Shown piece after piece: positions 1-9,441 of a DNA stretch of 64,000 nt (positions within the stretch are counted from its first letter, which is position 1; the number at the start of each line of letters is the position of its first letter). Under the pieces are notes generated by a model, which worked only from the letters and a program-made list of their open reading frames with translations, searched no databases and was not told the DNA's origin. The translations under genes and the position numbers were made by a program. The stretch lies in assembly GCA_035934995.1 (NCBI GenBank), contig DASYXI010000047.1, forward strand, positions 1 through 64,000, in the 5' to 3' direction. This DNA is from REEB95 sp035934995 (GTDB lineage Bacteria > Pseudomonadota > Alphaproteobacteria > ATCC43930 > CGMCC-115725).

Positions 1-1652
1 GGCCGCTTTCGGTGCCGGCTTGCGGATCGATCACGGCGTTGATCAGCGTCGGCTTGCCGGAAGCAATGCCCTCGCTCACCGCCTGCTGCAAATCGGCCGT
101 CTTCTCGACGTGACGACCGACGCCGCCGAACGCCTCGATCATTTTGTCGTAGCGCGCGTTGTTATAGAGGCCGGTCGGCGTCGGCGCGATGCCCGGTGTG
201 TCGCCGCGATAGATGCCGTTGTTGTTGAAGATGACCGTCGTCACCGGCAGCTTGTAGCGGCAGATGGTCTCGATCTCCATGCCGCAGAAGCCGAAAGCGC
301 TGTCGCCTTCGATGGCGACCACCGGCTTGCCGCTGACCGTCGCGGCGCCGACGGCATAACCCATGCCGATGCCCATGACGCCCCAGGTGCCGCTGTCCAG
401 GCGATGCCGCGGCTCCTTCATGTCGAGGATGTTGCGGCCGAAGTCGAGCGTGTTGGCGCCTTCGTTGACGACGTAGACGTCGGGCCGGCTGCTGAGGGCG
501 CTGCGCACCGCGCGCAACGCGCTCGAGAAGTTCATCGGCGTCGGGTCGGCGTTGAGACGCGCCGCCATTTTCTCGACGTTCTTCTGCTTCTGTTCGGTGA
601 CGCCGCTGAGCCAGGCCGCCGGCGGCTTGATCTGGCCGGGCTTCATCGCGGCGAGGAACGCCGCCATCGCCGATTTGATGTCGGCGACGACCGGCGCTTC
701 GATCGGCCGGTTGCTGTCGATCTCGTTGGCCGCGATGTCGACCTGGATGAAGCGCGTGTTTGGATTCCACGTCGGCGGCTTGCCGTGCGACAGGAGCCAG
801 TTGAGGCGCGCGCCGACCAGCATGACGACGTCGGCATTCTTCAGCACGAAGGAGCGTGCCGCGGCGGCCGATTGCGCATGATCGTCGGGCAGCAGGCCCT
901 TGGCCATCGACATCGGCAGATAAGGAATGCCGGTCTTCTCGACGAACGCGCGGATGTCCTTGTCCGCCTGCGCGTAAGCCGCGCCTTTGCCGAGGAGAAT
1001 GAGTGGCTTCTCGGCCTTGCTCAGCAGGTTGAGCGCGCGCGTGATCGATTCGGACGACGGAAGCGAAGCGGGCGACGCATCGACCACCTTAAAGAGCGAC
1101 TTCTTTGCGGCCGACAGCTCGAGCGTCGAGCCGAGCACCGCCGCGGGCAGATCGAGATAGACGCCGCCCGGCCGGCCCGACGAGGCGGCGTGGATCGCGC
1201 GCGCGATGCCGACGCCGATGTCCTCGATTCGATTGACGCGATAGGAGGCCTTGGCAAACGGCTGCGCCGCAGCCATCTGGTCCATTTCCTCGTAATCGCC
1301 TTGTTCGAGATCGACGATGTGGCGTTCGCTCGAGCCGCTGATCAACACCATCGGGAAGCAGTTGGTGGTGGCGTTGGCGAGGGCGACGAGGCCGTTGAGG
1401 AAGCCCGGCGCGGAAACCGTCATGCAGATGCCCGGCTTCTGCGTAAGGAAACCGGCGATCGCCGCGGCGTTACCCGCGTTCTGCTCGTGCCGGAAACCGT
1501 ACACCCGCATGCCCTCGGTGTGCGCCAGGCGCAACAGGTCGGTGATCGGAATGCCGGCGACCGTGTAGATCGTGTCGACGCCGTTGAGTTTGAGGCCGTC
1601 CACTACGAGGTGAAAGCCGTCGGTGATCGCTGCTGCTGCGTCCATTTCCATC
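1..1652 (-). CDS. oxc: Oxalyl-CoA decarboxylase, 3' end off the window
   Basis: Thiamine-diphosphate enzyme that converts oxalyl-CoA to formyl-CoA and CO2 in cytoplasmic oxalate catabolism. About 550 codons are visible and only the last dozen or so residues of the roughly 568-residue family length lie beyond base 1. The N-terminal Pyr domain shows GIPITDL, FRHEQNAGNAAAIAGF and TVSAPGFLNG, close to the Oxalobacter enzyme as I remember it. The C-terminal TPP-binding domain shows DSGTWGVMGIGMGY, EGDSAFGF and NNNGIYRGD. Two in-frame ATGs exist, at 1652 and 1646; the AAGGG just upstream sits better with the second. It diverges from oxlT. Formyl-CoA transferase (frc) is not seen in the window and may lie to the left. 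Confidence 0.93.
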
Positions 1653-2353
1653 GCCCTTGTGAATTTTCCCGTCAGCCGGAAGCGGCCCTGCGGGCCACGC
1701 ATCCGAGCTAGTCCCCCGTCTTCAATAGAGCGTCTTTGAATACCTCAGGCCTTTGGTCGTCAACCCTTGTCGCGCCCACCAATTGCACGCCGCGCCGGTT
1801 ATCCCGGCTTGGCGCGTGCCGCGACGCATCGCCGCGGAGCGGTGTTGGTAAAGCGACCGTGTCGTGATGACCAAGGTGTGGTTCTTCGAAAAGCTCTAAA
1901 GCCGACGTATCCCGGCTCGCGGGACGGCGCGTTTATAGGACGGTCCCAGGGCCGCCGCCTAGCAAAATTCCGTCGCGGGAGTCGTGTTGCGTTGTGGGCG
2001 CCGCAAGGCGAGGGCGGGCTGGCGTTGGCAGGCCACGGGGTCCATCGGCGTCTGACGGACGCCACCGCCGGCGTCACGCCGCAACGACCCATCCGAGCGT
2101 GGCAGCCCTATTGCCCTGACGCGAATGACCGTTTTGTTAGGGTTATGGTGCCTAAATACCATAGCCCGAATTCAGTGAAAATGCTGGGCTACCACGGGCT
2201 CGAAAACGGCCGCTAGACGGCCGTACGCAAGGCCCACCGCGACAAACTAATTGACTTTAGTTAGCCCTGCATAACTAAATAGTGCTCAGGTATGCCACGG
2301 CGGGTGCCGGGGCGGACCAAGGAAACTGGCGATAACCTGGGGAGGAAGATCGA
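1653..2353. other. Intergenic region between oxc and oxlT
   Basis: About 700 bases separate the divergent oxalate genes. A 149-codon frame on the plus strand (1767-2216) has Arg/Pro-rich, low-information composition typical of chance frames in GC-rich DNA, and an opposite frame overlaps it. I see no recognisable domain in either. The only structured part is the AT-rich stretch at about 2240-2282 with repeated AACTAA hexamers. The remainder could be a decayed gene or a long leader. Confidence 0.5.
2245..2278. promoter_or_regulatory. Putative operator/promoter of oxlT: three AACTAA-type hexamers
   Basis: AACTAA at 2245-2250, its inverse TTAGTT at 2257-2262 and AACTAA again at 2273-2278 give two inverted repeats sharing the middle half-site, with 6-nt and 10-nt spacers. 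A -35-like TTGACT at 2251-2256 lies between the first two arms. The cluster is about 75 bases before the oxlT start in an otherwise GC-rich region. Binding by an oxalate-responsive regulator is inference; no regulator gene is adjacent. Confidence 0.4.
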
Positions 2354-3652
2354 ATGTCTCAAGCTTCATCGTCGTTCACGACGACGCGATGGACCCAGCT
2401 CATTCTGGGCATCATCTGCATGTCGGCCGTGGCGAACCTGCAATACGCCTGGACACTGTTCGTTGTGCCGATCACCACGCAGTTCGGCTGGAGCAAGGCC
2501 GAAATCCAAGTCGCGTTCACCATCTTCATCCTGTGCGAAACGTGGCTGGTGCCCATCGAGGGCGCCATCGTCGACCGAATCGGTCCGAAATGGATGATCC
2601 TGGCCGGCGGCGTCGGCACCTTCCTCGCTTGGCTCCTCGACTCCCAAGCGACGCAGCTCTGGCAGTTCTATGTCGGCGGCGGCTTGGCCGGCTTCGCCGG
2701 CGGTGCGGTGTACGGAACTTCGGTGGGCAACGCCCTCAAGTGGTTCCCCGACAAGCGCGGCCTGTGCGGCGGGTTGACCGCGGCGGGCTTCGGCGCCGGC
2801 GTGGCGCTGACGGTTGCGCCGATCCGCGACATGATCAAGTCGAGCGGCTACGCGCATACCTTCTTGATGTTCGCGATCATCCTGGGTGGCATCGTCGTTG
2901 TCTGCTCGTTCTTCATCCGCGCGCCGCAGGCGCACGAAATGCCGCCGATGGACAAGATCAAGACGCGGCAAGGCGGCGAAGATCTGCCGCCGTCACGGGC
3001 ACTCAAGTCGCCGATCTTCTGGTGCATGTATGCCATGTTCTTCCTGGTCGCGGCGGGCGGCCTCATGTCGGCGGCGCAGTTGTCGCCGATCGCACATGAG
3101 CGCGGCATTGCCGACACGACCGTGACGTTCCTGGGCATTACCGGTCCGGCGATCGTGATCGCATTGAGCGCTCATAGCATCACCAACGGCGCTGGCCGGC
3201 CGCTGAATGGTTGGATCTCCGACCATATCGGCCGCGCCAACATGATGTGCATTGCCTTCGGCATCGAGGCGCTCGCCCTCTTGGCGTTCGGCTTCTTCGG
3301 CAACACGCCGATCATGTTCATCATCACCGACGCGCTGGTGTTCCTGTTCTGGGGCGACATCTTCAGCCTGTTCGCCGCGACGGTGGGCGACGCCTTCGGC
3401 CGCAAGTATGTGACGGTCAACTACGGCCTCATGTACACGGCGAAGGGCGTGGCCTCGCTGTTCGTGCCGCTCGGCAACGTGTTGACCCATATGACGGGCA
3501 GCTGGCACGCGGTTTATGCCGTTGGTTGCGGAATGAATATCCTGGCCGTGTTGCTGGGCTTCTTCATCCTGCGTCCGGCGATCAACAGCCGCCTGCGGCC
3601 CGCCAGCGAAGTGACGCCGGCCGGCGCGGTGGGTGCACGGGCAAGCCGCTAA
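2354..3652 (+). CDS. oxlT: Oxalate/formate antiporter (MFS)
   Basis: A 432-residue, 12-TM major facilitator that probably exchanges external oxalate for internal formate. The segment WFPDKRGL after TM4 and the GRPLNGWISDHIGR loop match the OxlT family. The two charged residues that bind oxalate in the Oxalobacter protein (Arg272 and Lys355) appear conserved here as Arg282 in GAGRP and Lys364 in YTAKGVAS, which supports the oxalate call rather than a generic MFS. A GGGGAGGAAG ribosome-binding site precedes the ATG by a few bases. It diverges from oxc, giving uptake plus decarboxylation. The C-terminal tail of about 25 residues is Ala/Arg-rich and cytoplasmic. Confidence 0.9.
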   Translation: MSQASSSFTTTRWTQLILGIICMSAVANLQYAWTLFVVPITTQFGWSKAEIQVAFTIFILCETWLVPIEGAIVDRIGPKWMILAGGVGTFLAWLLDSQATQLWQFYVGGGLAGFAGGAVYGTSVGNALKWFPDKRGLCGGLTAAGFGAGVALTVAPIRDMIKSSGYAHTFLMFAIILGGIVVVCSFFIRAPQAHEMPPMDKIKTRQGGEDLPPSRALKSPIFWCMYAMFFLVAAGGLMSAAQLSPIAHERGIADTTVTFLGITGPAIVIALSAHSITNGAGRPLNGWISDHIGRANMMCIAFGIEALALLAFGFFGNTPIMFIITDALVFLFWGDIFSLFAATVGDAFGRKYVTVNYGLMYTAKGVASLFVPLGNVLTHMTGSWHAVYAVGCGMNILAVLLGFFILRPAINSRLRPASEVTPAGAVGARASR

Positions 3653-3852
3653 CCGCGGCCTCGTCGAACGAGAAACGGAGGAGGGAAACGGCATTCACGG
3701 ACGATGACACGGTGAGAGAACTAGGCCGCTGGCCGCGGCCGACCCCCTTGTTCTCGCCGGGTCATCGAAAAGGATCCCGCTCCTTCCTCCGTCCCGTTCC
3801 CCGGTCCGTCTTCCGGAAACGGTCCAGCGGCAGGCGGAAGTAGGACATCCGG

Positions 3853-4047
3853 ATGGCCGGTTCGCTTCAATCGCTGATTCTTGTGGGTTTGATTTCAGCC
3901 GGAGGGCTTGCCCTCCGGCTGATTTCGCTTTTGGGGCCGGCGTCGGTCGCTTGGGCGATCACCGTTGCGGTCGGCGTCGGCACGTTCGCCGTTGCCGCGA
4001 TTCTGCTCGGTGTCGGCATCGCGGTCGCGATGCTCGGCATGCTCTAA
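3853..4047 (+). CDS. Possible small hydrophobic protein (64 aa)
   Basis: A short frame encoding a very hydrophobic peptide with two predicted membrane segments (about residues 7-28 and 31-60) and almost no charged residues. It lies 200 bases after oxlT on the same strand. The upstream TAGGA is a weak ribosome-binding site. A perfect 12-bp hairpin at 3895-3922 lies inside the frame and may be the oxlT terminator, which argues against a real gene. I recognise no family. Confidence 0.3.
   Translation: MAGSLQSLILVGLISAGGLALRLISLLGPASVAWAITVAVGVGTFAVAAILLGVGIAVAMLGML
3895..3922 (+). terminator. Perfect 12-bp hairpin downstream of oxlT
   Basis: TCAGCCGGAGGG and its exact reverse complement flank a 4-base CTTG loop and are followed by TTTCGCTTTT. 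The U-run is interrupted, so this is a probable but not classical intrinsic terminator for oxlT. It also lies within the small frame 3853-4047. Confidence 0.5.
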
Positions 4048-4108
4048 CGGTCGACGCGGCGCACGCCGCGCGGCCGATCTAAGCGCACCGAACGAATTTG
4101 GTGTCTGC

Positions 4109-5962
4109 TCAGTCCGCCGCGGACGGTGACTCTGCCGCGTCCGCGGTCGTCGCCACCCGGAGTTGGATCAGCGTGTCGCGCTTGCGTTCCTGGCGAACGG
4201 CGTGGGCGCGCACTTGCAAGAGATCACGGCGCGCGACCAGACCGACGACGACATCGTCGCTGCGCCGGAGGACCGGCGCCCGCCCGACTTCGGCGGCGGC
4301 CATGCGATCGGCAAGCTCGCCGACGAGCTCATCTTCATAGCCGGTGACCAATTCGCGCTCCGCAATCAGGTCGCGCAACGTATGGCCGGCCGGCCAGCCC
4401 GCCATGGTCCAGCGCAGCGCGTCGGAACGTGCCACCATGCCGACCAGACGACCGTCGGTGTCGACCACCGGATAGCTCTTATGGCGCGATGCCGCTTCCG
4501 GCCCGGTGAAGAAGGTGATCGCGTCGCCGATCGGCATGTCGGCGGTGAGCGTGTCGATCGGCGTCGCCATGATGTCGGCGACGCGCATGGTCTCGAACGG
4601 ATCGACGATATATTCGCGCATCACGTGATGCCCGCGGCGCGCCACCTTTTCGGTGAGGATCGAGCGCCGCAGCAGCAGAACGGTCGTCGCGTGGGCCGCG
4701 ATGCACGCGACCGACAACGACAACAGCGCGCCGACATTGTGCGTCAGCTCGAGCGCGAAAACGATGGCGGTAAGGGGTGAACGCATCGTGCCGCCCATGA
4801 TCGCCGCCATGCCGAGCAACGCCCACAAATTGACGTCGCCGACCGGCATGACACTGCCGAACACGGCGCCAACGGCGCCGCCCATGATCAGCAACGGCGC
4901 GAGCACGCCGCCGCTGGTGCCGGAGCCGAGCGCAACCGACCAGATGACCGCCTTGACGACCAACAGGCGCAACGCGCCGACGTCGCTGACATTGCCGTGC
5001 AGCAGCGCGGCGATATTGTCGTAGCCGACGCCGAGAGCGTGCGGCTCGATCAGCCCGCCGAGGCCGACGACCACGCCGCCCAGCATCGGCCACCACATCC
5101 AATGGATCGGCAGCCGTTGGAAAAAGTCTTCGCTCGCATAAACCATCTGGGTGAGCAGGCCCGACGCCAAGCCGGCGATGATGCCCAGCACAACCGCCAG
5201 CAACAGGCCGAGCGCCGGCAGGGGGTGGCTTGCCGCCATCGGGAACAGCGCGCCGGCGCCGAGAAGCAGCGGGCGCCACGCTTCGGCGACGATCGAAGCA
5301 ACCGCGACCGGAATGAAGCTGCGCGGCTTCCACTCGAACAGCAGCAATTCGACGGCCAACAGCATCGCCGCCACGGGCGTGCCGAACGTCGCGCTCATGC
5401 CGGCGGCGGCGCCCGCCACCAACAGCGTCTTGCGTTCGGCATTCGACAGCGAAAAGAACTGGCCGAACAGCGAGCCGAAGGCGCCGCCGGTCATGATGAT
5501 CGGACCTTCGGCGCCGAACGGGCCGCCAGTGCCGATCGAGATGGCGGATGACAGCGGCTTGATCACCGCGACCTTCGCGTCGATCCGGCTGCCGCCGATG
5601 AGGATCGCCTCCATCGCTTCGGGAATGCCGTGGCCGCGGATTTTTTCTGAGCCAAAACGCGCCATCAGGCCGACGACGAAACAGCCCGCAACCGGGATCA
5701 ACACCGAGATCGGACCCAGCACGGTGTCGGCGATGATCACCGGCGCGTCGCTGAACGTGCCGTGATAGGCGAGGTTGGTCGCGAGATAGATCAGGTGCAG
5801 CAGCGCCCAGGCGGCGAGGGCGCCGACGGTGCCGACGACCAGCGCCATCGCCACCAGGATCAGCAATCGGCGATCGGTGGTGAAATCGCGCAGCCGATCG
5901 GCGGCGCTGTGGGCGGCGTTATGGATTTGCGCCGGACGATCCGGCGGAGTGTGATTTTGCAT
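4109..5962 (-). CDS. ClC-family chloride channel/transporter with C-terminal CBS pair
   Basis: A 617-residue inner-membrane ClC protein. The three anion-pathway motifs are visible: GHGIPE (about residues 110-115), GAEGP (150-154, with the gating glutamate as Glu152) and SGGVLAP about residue 350. The first motif carries His where Escherichia coli ClC-ec1 has the Ser107 chloride ligand, a replacement I recall from a CBS-containing bacterial subgroup. Two CBS domains occupy roughly residues 430-590 and probably bind adenine nucleotides to regulate transport. Whether it is a channel or an H+/Cl- exchanger cannot be told from motifs. It is a single gene with no obvious operon partner. Confidence 0.88.
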   Translation of the reverse strand: MQNHTPPDRPAQIHNAAHSAADRLRDFTTDRRLLILVAMALVVGTVGALAAWALLHLIYLATNLAYHGTFSDAPVIIADTVLGPISVLIPVAGCFVVGLMARFGSEKIRGHGIPEAMEAILIGGSRIDAKVAVIKPLSSAISIGTGGPFGAEGPIIMTGGAFGSLFGQFFSLSNAERKTLLVAGAAAGMSATFGTPVAAMLLAVELLLFEWKPRSFIPVAVASIVAEAWRPLLLGAGALFPMAASHPLPALGLLLAVVLGIIAGLASGLLTQMVYASEDFFQRLPIHWMWWPMLGGVVVGLGGLIEPHALGVGYDNIAALLHGNVSDVGALRLLVVKAVIWSVALGSGTSGGVLAPLLIMGGAVGAVFGSVMPVGDVNLWALLGMAAIMGGTMRSPLTAIVFALELTHNVGALLSLSVACIAAHATTVLLLRRSILTEKVARRGHHVMREYIVDPFETMRVADIMATPIDTLTADMPIGDAITFFTGPEAASRHKSYPVVDTDGRLVGMVARSDALRWTMAGWPAGHTLRDLIAERELVTGYEDELVGELADRMAAAEVGRAPVLRRSDDVVVGLVARRDLLQVRAHAVRQERKRDTLIQLRVATTADAAESPSAAD

Positions 5963-6324
5963 CGGCGAGATGATTTTGCGGCGAGTGATTGTGGAGAAGT
6001 TCGCGTTTATATCGCAGCGCGATATATCACAACCTCGTCATTGCCGCGACTGTGGGCAAATGTCGCGCCACCGTGGTTAACCGGATTGACAGGTTGCCGT
6101 GTCGGCGGGCGCCAGCGGATTGCACCGTCGGTTTCTCCCGTGCGGTGCGTGGGCCGCGACGCGCGCTGATCTGACGGTTTACCTTTTTTATTTTGCACGC
6201 ACGGGAGATCGTGCAGATCGACTCGCGAATTGGTTTCGCGGCGTCGTCGCGGTCAAGGCTCGCGAATGAATTCGACGTTATGAACTCATGAAATAATTCA
6301 TATAAAATCGTTTATAATCATATG

Positions 6325-6435
6325 TTTATGTCGAGTGACCGAATTAGTTGACTATAGACAACCATTGGCCTAAGAAACCGATGTGTGGTGAATACGCCAG
6401 CTCCCTGAACCCCGCCTCGGCGGGGTTCTTTTTTT
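6325..6435 (+). ncRNA. Candidate small RNA with its own promoter and terminator
   Basis: The 525-base gap between clc and purB (both minus strand) has no credible protein gene. On the plus strand it contains an AT-rich stretch with a perfect -10 TATAAT at 6313-6318 and, about 90 bases further on, a strong rho-independent terminator at 6407-6435. No plus-strand gene precedes that terminator for about 2.3 kb, so an independent transcript of about 110 nt is the simplest explanation. CCAGCTCCCTGA just before the hairpin is an unpaired anti-Shine-Dalgarno-like CUCCCU, a feature of trans-acting alphaproteobacterial RNAs such as AbcR. No clear -35 is visible, and the 5' end is a guess from the -10 position. 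Confidence 0.45.
6407..6435 (+). terminator. Strong rho-independent terminator
   Basis: GAACCCCGCC pairs perfectly with GGCGGGGTTC around a 2-base loop (a slightly opened stem gives a stable tetraloop), followed by seven T. The T-run is on the plus strand only, so it does not serve purB or clc, which are both on the minus strand. Confidence 0.85.
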
Positions 6436-6487
6436 GTCGCGCAGCGCTCCGATTTTTTAATGACGCCGGCCGCGGTGGCGGCGCGGC

Positions 6488-7786
6488 TTACGCCTTGCCG
6501 AAGACGCGGCGGAAAATCGTGTCGACGTGTTTCAGGTGATAGGCGTTGTCGAAATGCTTCGCCAGCGCCGCTGGCTTGATGTGCTGCGACACTTCGGCGT
6601 CTTCCTTGAGCAGCTCGGCGAACGTGCCTTTGCCGCGCCACGCCGCCATGGCGTTGCGCTGTACCGCTTGATAAGCGGCCTCGCGACTCATCCCGGCCTG
6701 GGTCAGCGCCAATAAGACGCGCTGGGAATTCACCAAGCCGCCGAGGCTGTCGAGATTCTCGCGCATGCGCGCGGGGTAGACGACCAGCTTCTCGATGATC
6801 TCGGCCGTGCGCGCGATCGCGAAATCGAGCCCGATTGTCGTGTCGGGCGCGATGACGCGCTCAACCGCCGAATGCGAAATATCGCGCTCGTGCCAAAGCG
6901 CCACGTCCTCGAGCGCCGGGATCACCGCGCCGCGCACCAGCCGCGCCAGGCCTGTGACGTTCTCCGATAGCACCGGATTACGCTTGTGCGGCATCGCGCT
7001 CGAGCCCTTCTGGCCGGGCGCGAAATACTCCTCGGCTTCGCGCACCTCGGTGCGCTGAAGATGACGAATCTCAAGCGCCAAATTCTCGATCGAGCTGGCG
7101 ATCACGCCCAACGTGGCGAAAAACATGGCGTGGCGATCGCGCGGCACGATCTGGGTCGAGATCGGTTCCGGCGCGAGGCCGAGCTTCTTGGCGACGTATT
7201 CCTCGACCTCCGGCGCGACGTTGGCGAAGGTGCCGACGGCGCCCGAGATCTTGCAGGTGGCGATCGCGGCGCGCGCTTGCACCAGCCGTTCGCGGCCGCG
7301 GACGAATTGCGCGTAATGGCCGGCGAGCTTGAGGCCGAAGGTCGTCGGTTCGGCGTGGATGCCATGGCTGCGGCCGACGCACAGCGTTCTCTTGAATTCG
7401 AACGCGCGCCGCTTGAGCGCCGCTAGCAACCGGTCGAGATCGGCGAGCAGAATATCGGCCGCCTGCGTCAGCTGCACCGCAAGGCAGGTGTCGAGCACGT
7501 CGGACGAGGTCATGCCCTGGTGGATGAATCGCGCCTCGGGCCCGACGTGTTCGGCGAGATTGGTCAAAAAGGCGATGACGTCGTGCTTGGTCTCGCGCTC
7601 GATTGCGTCGATCCGCGCGATCTCGAACTTGCCTTTGTCGCGGAGCGCTTTGGCCGCCGATTTCGGCACCGCGCCCTGTTTGGCCATGGCGTCGAGCGCA
7701 TGCGCCTCGATCTCGAACCAGATCCGGAAACGGTTCTCCGGCGCCCAGATGGCGCTCATTTCCTTCCGACTGTAGCGGGGAATCAT
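6488..7786 (-). CDS. purB: Adenylosuccinate lyase
   Basis: A 432-residue enzyme of the fumarase/aspartase superfamily that releases fumarate from SAICAR and from adenylosuccinate in purine synthesis. The superfamily signature GSSAMPHKRNP is present at about residue 260, and TSSDVLDTC supplies the conserved TS(S)D active-site region. I chose the ATG at 7786, giving MIPRYSRKEMSAIW, the usual family N-terminus; the frame stays open another 66 codons upstream into the gap but that extension is low-complexity. The length is standard. It lies about 90 bases after the histidine kinase gene on the same strand. Confidence 0.95.
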   Translation of the reverse strand: MIPRYSRKEMSAIWAPENRFRIWFEIEAHALDAMAKQGAVPKSAAKALRDKGKFEIARIDAIERETKHDVIAFLTNLAEHVGPEARFIHQGMTSSDVLDTCLAVQLTQAADILLADLDRLLAALKRRAFEFKRTLCVGRSHGIHAEPTTFGLKLAGHYAQFVRGRERLVQARAAIATCKISGAVGTFANVAPEVEEYVAKKLGLAPEPISTQIVPRDRHAMFFATLGVIASSIENLALEIRHLQRTEVREAEEYFAPGQKGSSAMPHKRNPVLSENVTGLARLVRGAVIPALEDVALWHERDISHSAVERVIAPDTTIGLDFAIARTAEIIEKLVVYPARMRENLDSLGGLVNSQRVLLALTQAGMSREAAYQAVQRNAMAAWRGKGTFAELLKEDAEVSQHIKPAALAKHFDNAYHLKHVDTIFRRVFGKA

Positions 7787-7877
7787 CGGTTCGCGGCTCT
7801 CCCGGCACGGGATAACCCAGGGGCCGCTTCGACGCAATGGGCGTGCGGTCGCGCCCGGCAGCCGCCGACCGGGCCGA

Positions 7878-9305
7878 TCAGGCGGCGGCTTCGCGGACCT
7901 TCCAGACGATCCGTTCGGGCGGCAAGCGCGCGGCAATCGTGGTGCCGCCGCCCTTGATGCTGGCGATTTCCAGCCGGCCGCCATGCAGCATCACCAGGGT
8001 CTTGGCCAGCGGCAGGCCAAGGCCGGTGCCGGCGTATTTCTTGCTGATCGCGTTGTCGACCTGACCGAATGGCTCGAGCGCGGTCTCGATCTCCTCGGGC
8101 GCCATGCCGATGCCGGTGTCGGCGACGGCGAAGCTGAATCCGGACGCCGCGTCGAACGCGACCGAGATTTTGACCTGGCCCGCTTCGGTGAATTTGACGG
8201 CGTTCGACACCAAATTGAGCAGGATCTGACGCAGGCGCACGGTGTCGGCGCGGATGAACGGCGTGTTCGGCGGAATGTCGGCGACGAGTTCGAGGTGCTT
8301 GGCAGCCGCCTGGACGCGCATCGCCGCCACGCTGTCGTGCACGATCGTCGCCGGATCGACCAATTCGTCGCGCAGCTCGGTCTTGCCGGCTTCGATCTTC
8401 GAGATGTCGAGCAGGTTGTTGATGATCTGGAGCAGGTGCTCGCCGGCGTTGAAGATGTCGTGCGCGTAGTTGGCGTAGATCGGCTTGCCCGGACCCATGA
8501 GCCCGTCTTTGATGATCTGCGAAAAGCCGATGATGGCGTTGAGCGGCGTCCGCAGCTCATGACTCATATTCGCGAGAAACCGCGACTTCACTTGATTGGC
8601 GTGCTCGGCTTCGTCCTTGGCCTCGAGCAGCGCCACGCGCTGCGCCAGCAGTTCGTCGTTCACTTTCGACAGGGCGTACCAGGTAACGCCATAAGCGAGG
8701 ACGATGTCGTTGACGATCGGCAGCAGCAAGAATGCCGTCGCTTGCAGCGGCGTCATGTGCATCAAATCGGGCGGGGTCGTCCGCGTCAGCAGCAGCGCGA
8801 TGCGCGCGCCGAAAAGTACCGTTCCGAAGATGCACGTGCCGACCAGCAGCCGCTCTGGCCCCCAGGCAGCTTTCGCCTTCGACCACAATTCGGCACCGCC
8901 GAGCCACAGCGCGACAAGGAGGAAGACGCTAAGGACGAGCAAGCGCGCCTGTGTATTCGGCTCTGCATAGGTGAAGTAGAGAAAAAACAGCGCCAAGCCG
9001 GCAATCAGTCCCGCCTCGATGTCGCGGCATGGTGTTTTGCCGGCCATATAGCGCGTGCCACGCCAGAACAGCACGATGGCGCTGCCGAGGAAACAATTCG
9101 CCATGACGATGGTGATAAATACCGGCGCATTGTTGCGCAGGCTGAGGCCGACGAAGCCGGCGGCGAGCATCCCATAACCGGTCGCGAAGCTGCCGACGAC
9201 GGCGCGATGACGTTGGTTGGACAGCGCGAGGGTTCCAAGGACCGTCGCGATCCCGAGGAGCAGCGCGGTGCTGATCGCGCTGAGCGTATGGATGTCGAGT
9301 TGCAC
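7878..9305 (-). CDS. Membrane sensor histidine kinase
   Basis: A 475-residue kinase. The N-terminal 210 residues form about seven hydrophobic segments without a large periplasmic domain, which suggests sensing within or near the membrane. A short coiled linker (215-240) leads to the HisKA domain with the phospho-acceptor His249 in MSHELRTPLN. The HATPase domain follows with N (NLVSNAVKFTE), G1 (DTGIGM) and G2 (GTGLGLPLAK) boxes. There is no fused receiver, and no response regulator is adjacent, so it is an orphan here. It resembles the PAS-less PleC/DivJ-type HisKA group in its catalytic half, but I cannot assign it to either. Confidence 0.85.
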   Translation of the reverse strand: MQLDIHTLSAISTALLLGIATVLGTLALSNQRHRAVVGSFATGYGMLAAGFVGLSLRNNAPVFITIVMANCFLGSAIVLFWRGTRYMAGKTPCRDIEAGLIAGLALFFLYFTYAEPNTQARLLVLSVFLLVALWLGGAELWSKAKAAWGPERLLVGTCIFGTVLFGARIALLLTRTTPPDLMHMTPLQATAFLLLPIVNDIVLAYGVTWYALSKVNDELLAQRVALLEAKDEAEHANQVKSRFLANMSHELRTPLNAIIGFSQIIKDGLMGPGKPIYANYAHDIFNAGEHLLQIINNLLDISKIEAGKTELRDELVDPATIVHDSVAAMRVQAAAKHLELVADIPPNTPFIRADTVRLRQILLNLVSNAVKFTEAGQVKISVAFDAASGFSFAVADTGIGMAPEEIETALEPFGQVDNAISKKYAGTGLGLPLAKTLVMLHGGRLEIASIKGGGTTIAARLPPERIVWKVREAAA

Positions 9306-9441
9306 GATGGCGGACAGGTTGGCGGTGGCTGAGGATCCCGAACGCGCGACTAAGAGCCGATCGATAGCCGCGTGCTTAACACATTATGTCGGCGAACTCG
9401 TAGCATTTGGTTAACGAGTCGTGCCGTTTTGGAGCCGGTGG

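Noticed and set aside
20..1711. 563-codon plus-strand frame opposite oxc
   Set aside because: It is Arg/Asp/Ala-rich with no domain, lies opposite a clear oxc gene and reflects GC-rich third positions.
1767..2216. 149-codon frame in the oxc-oxlT gap
   Set aside because: Low-information Arg/Pro-rich sequence with an overlapping frame on the other strand; no ribosome-binding site and no family.
6348..6376. TTGACT-N17-TAAGAA as the promoter of the small RNA
   Set aside because: The -10 is a weak 4-of-6 match and the transcript would be only about 50 nt; the TATAAT at 6313 fits better, although a real -35 is missing there.
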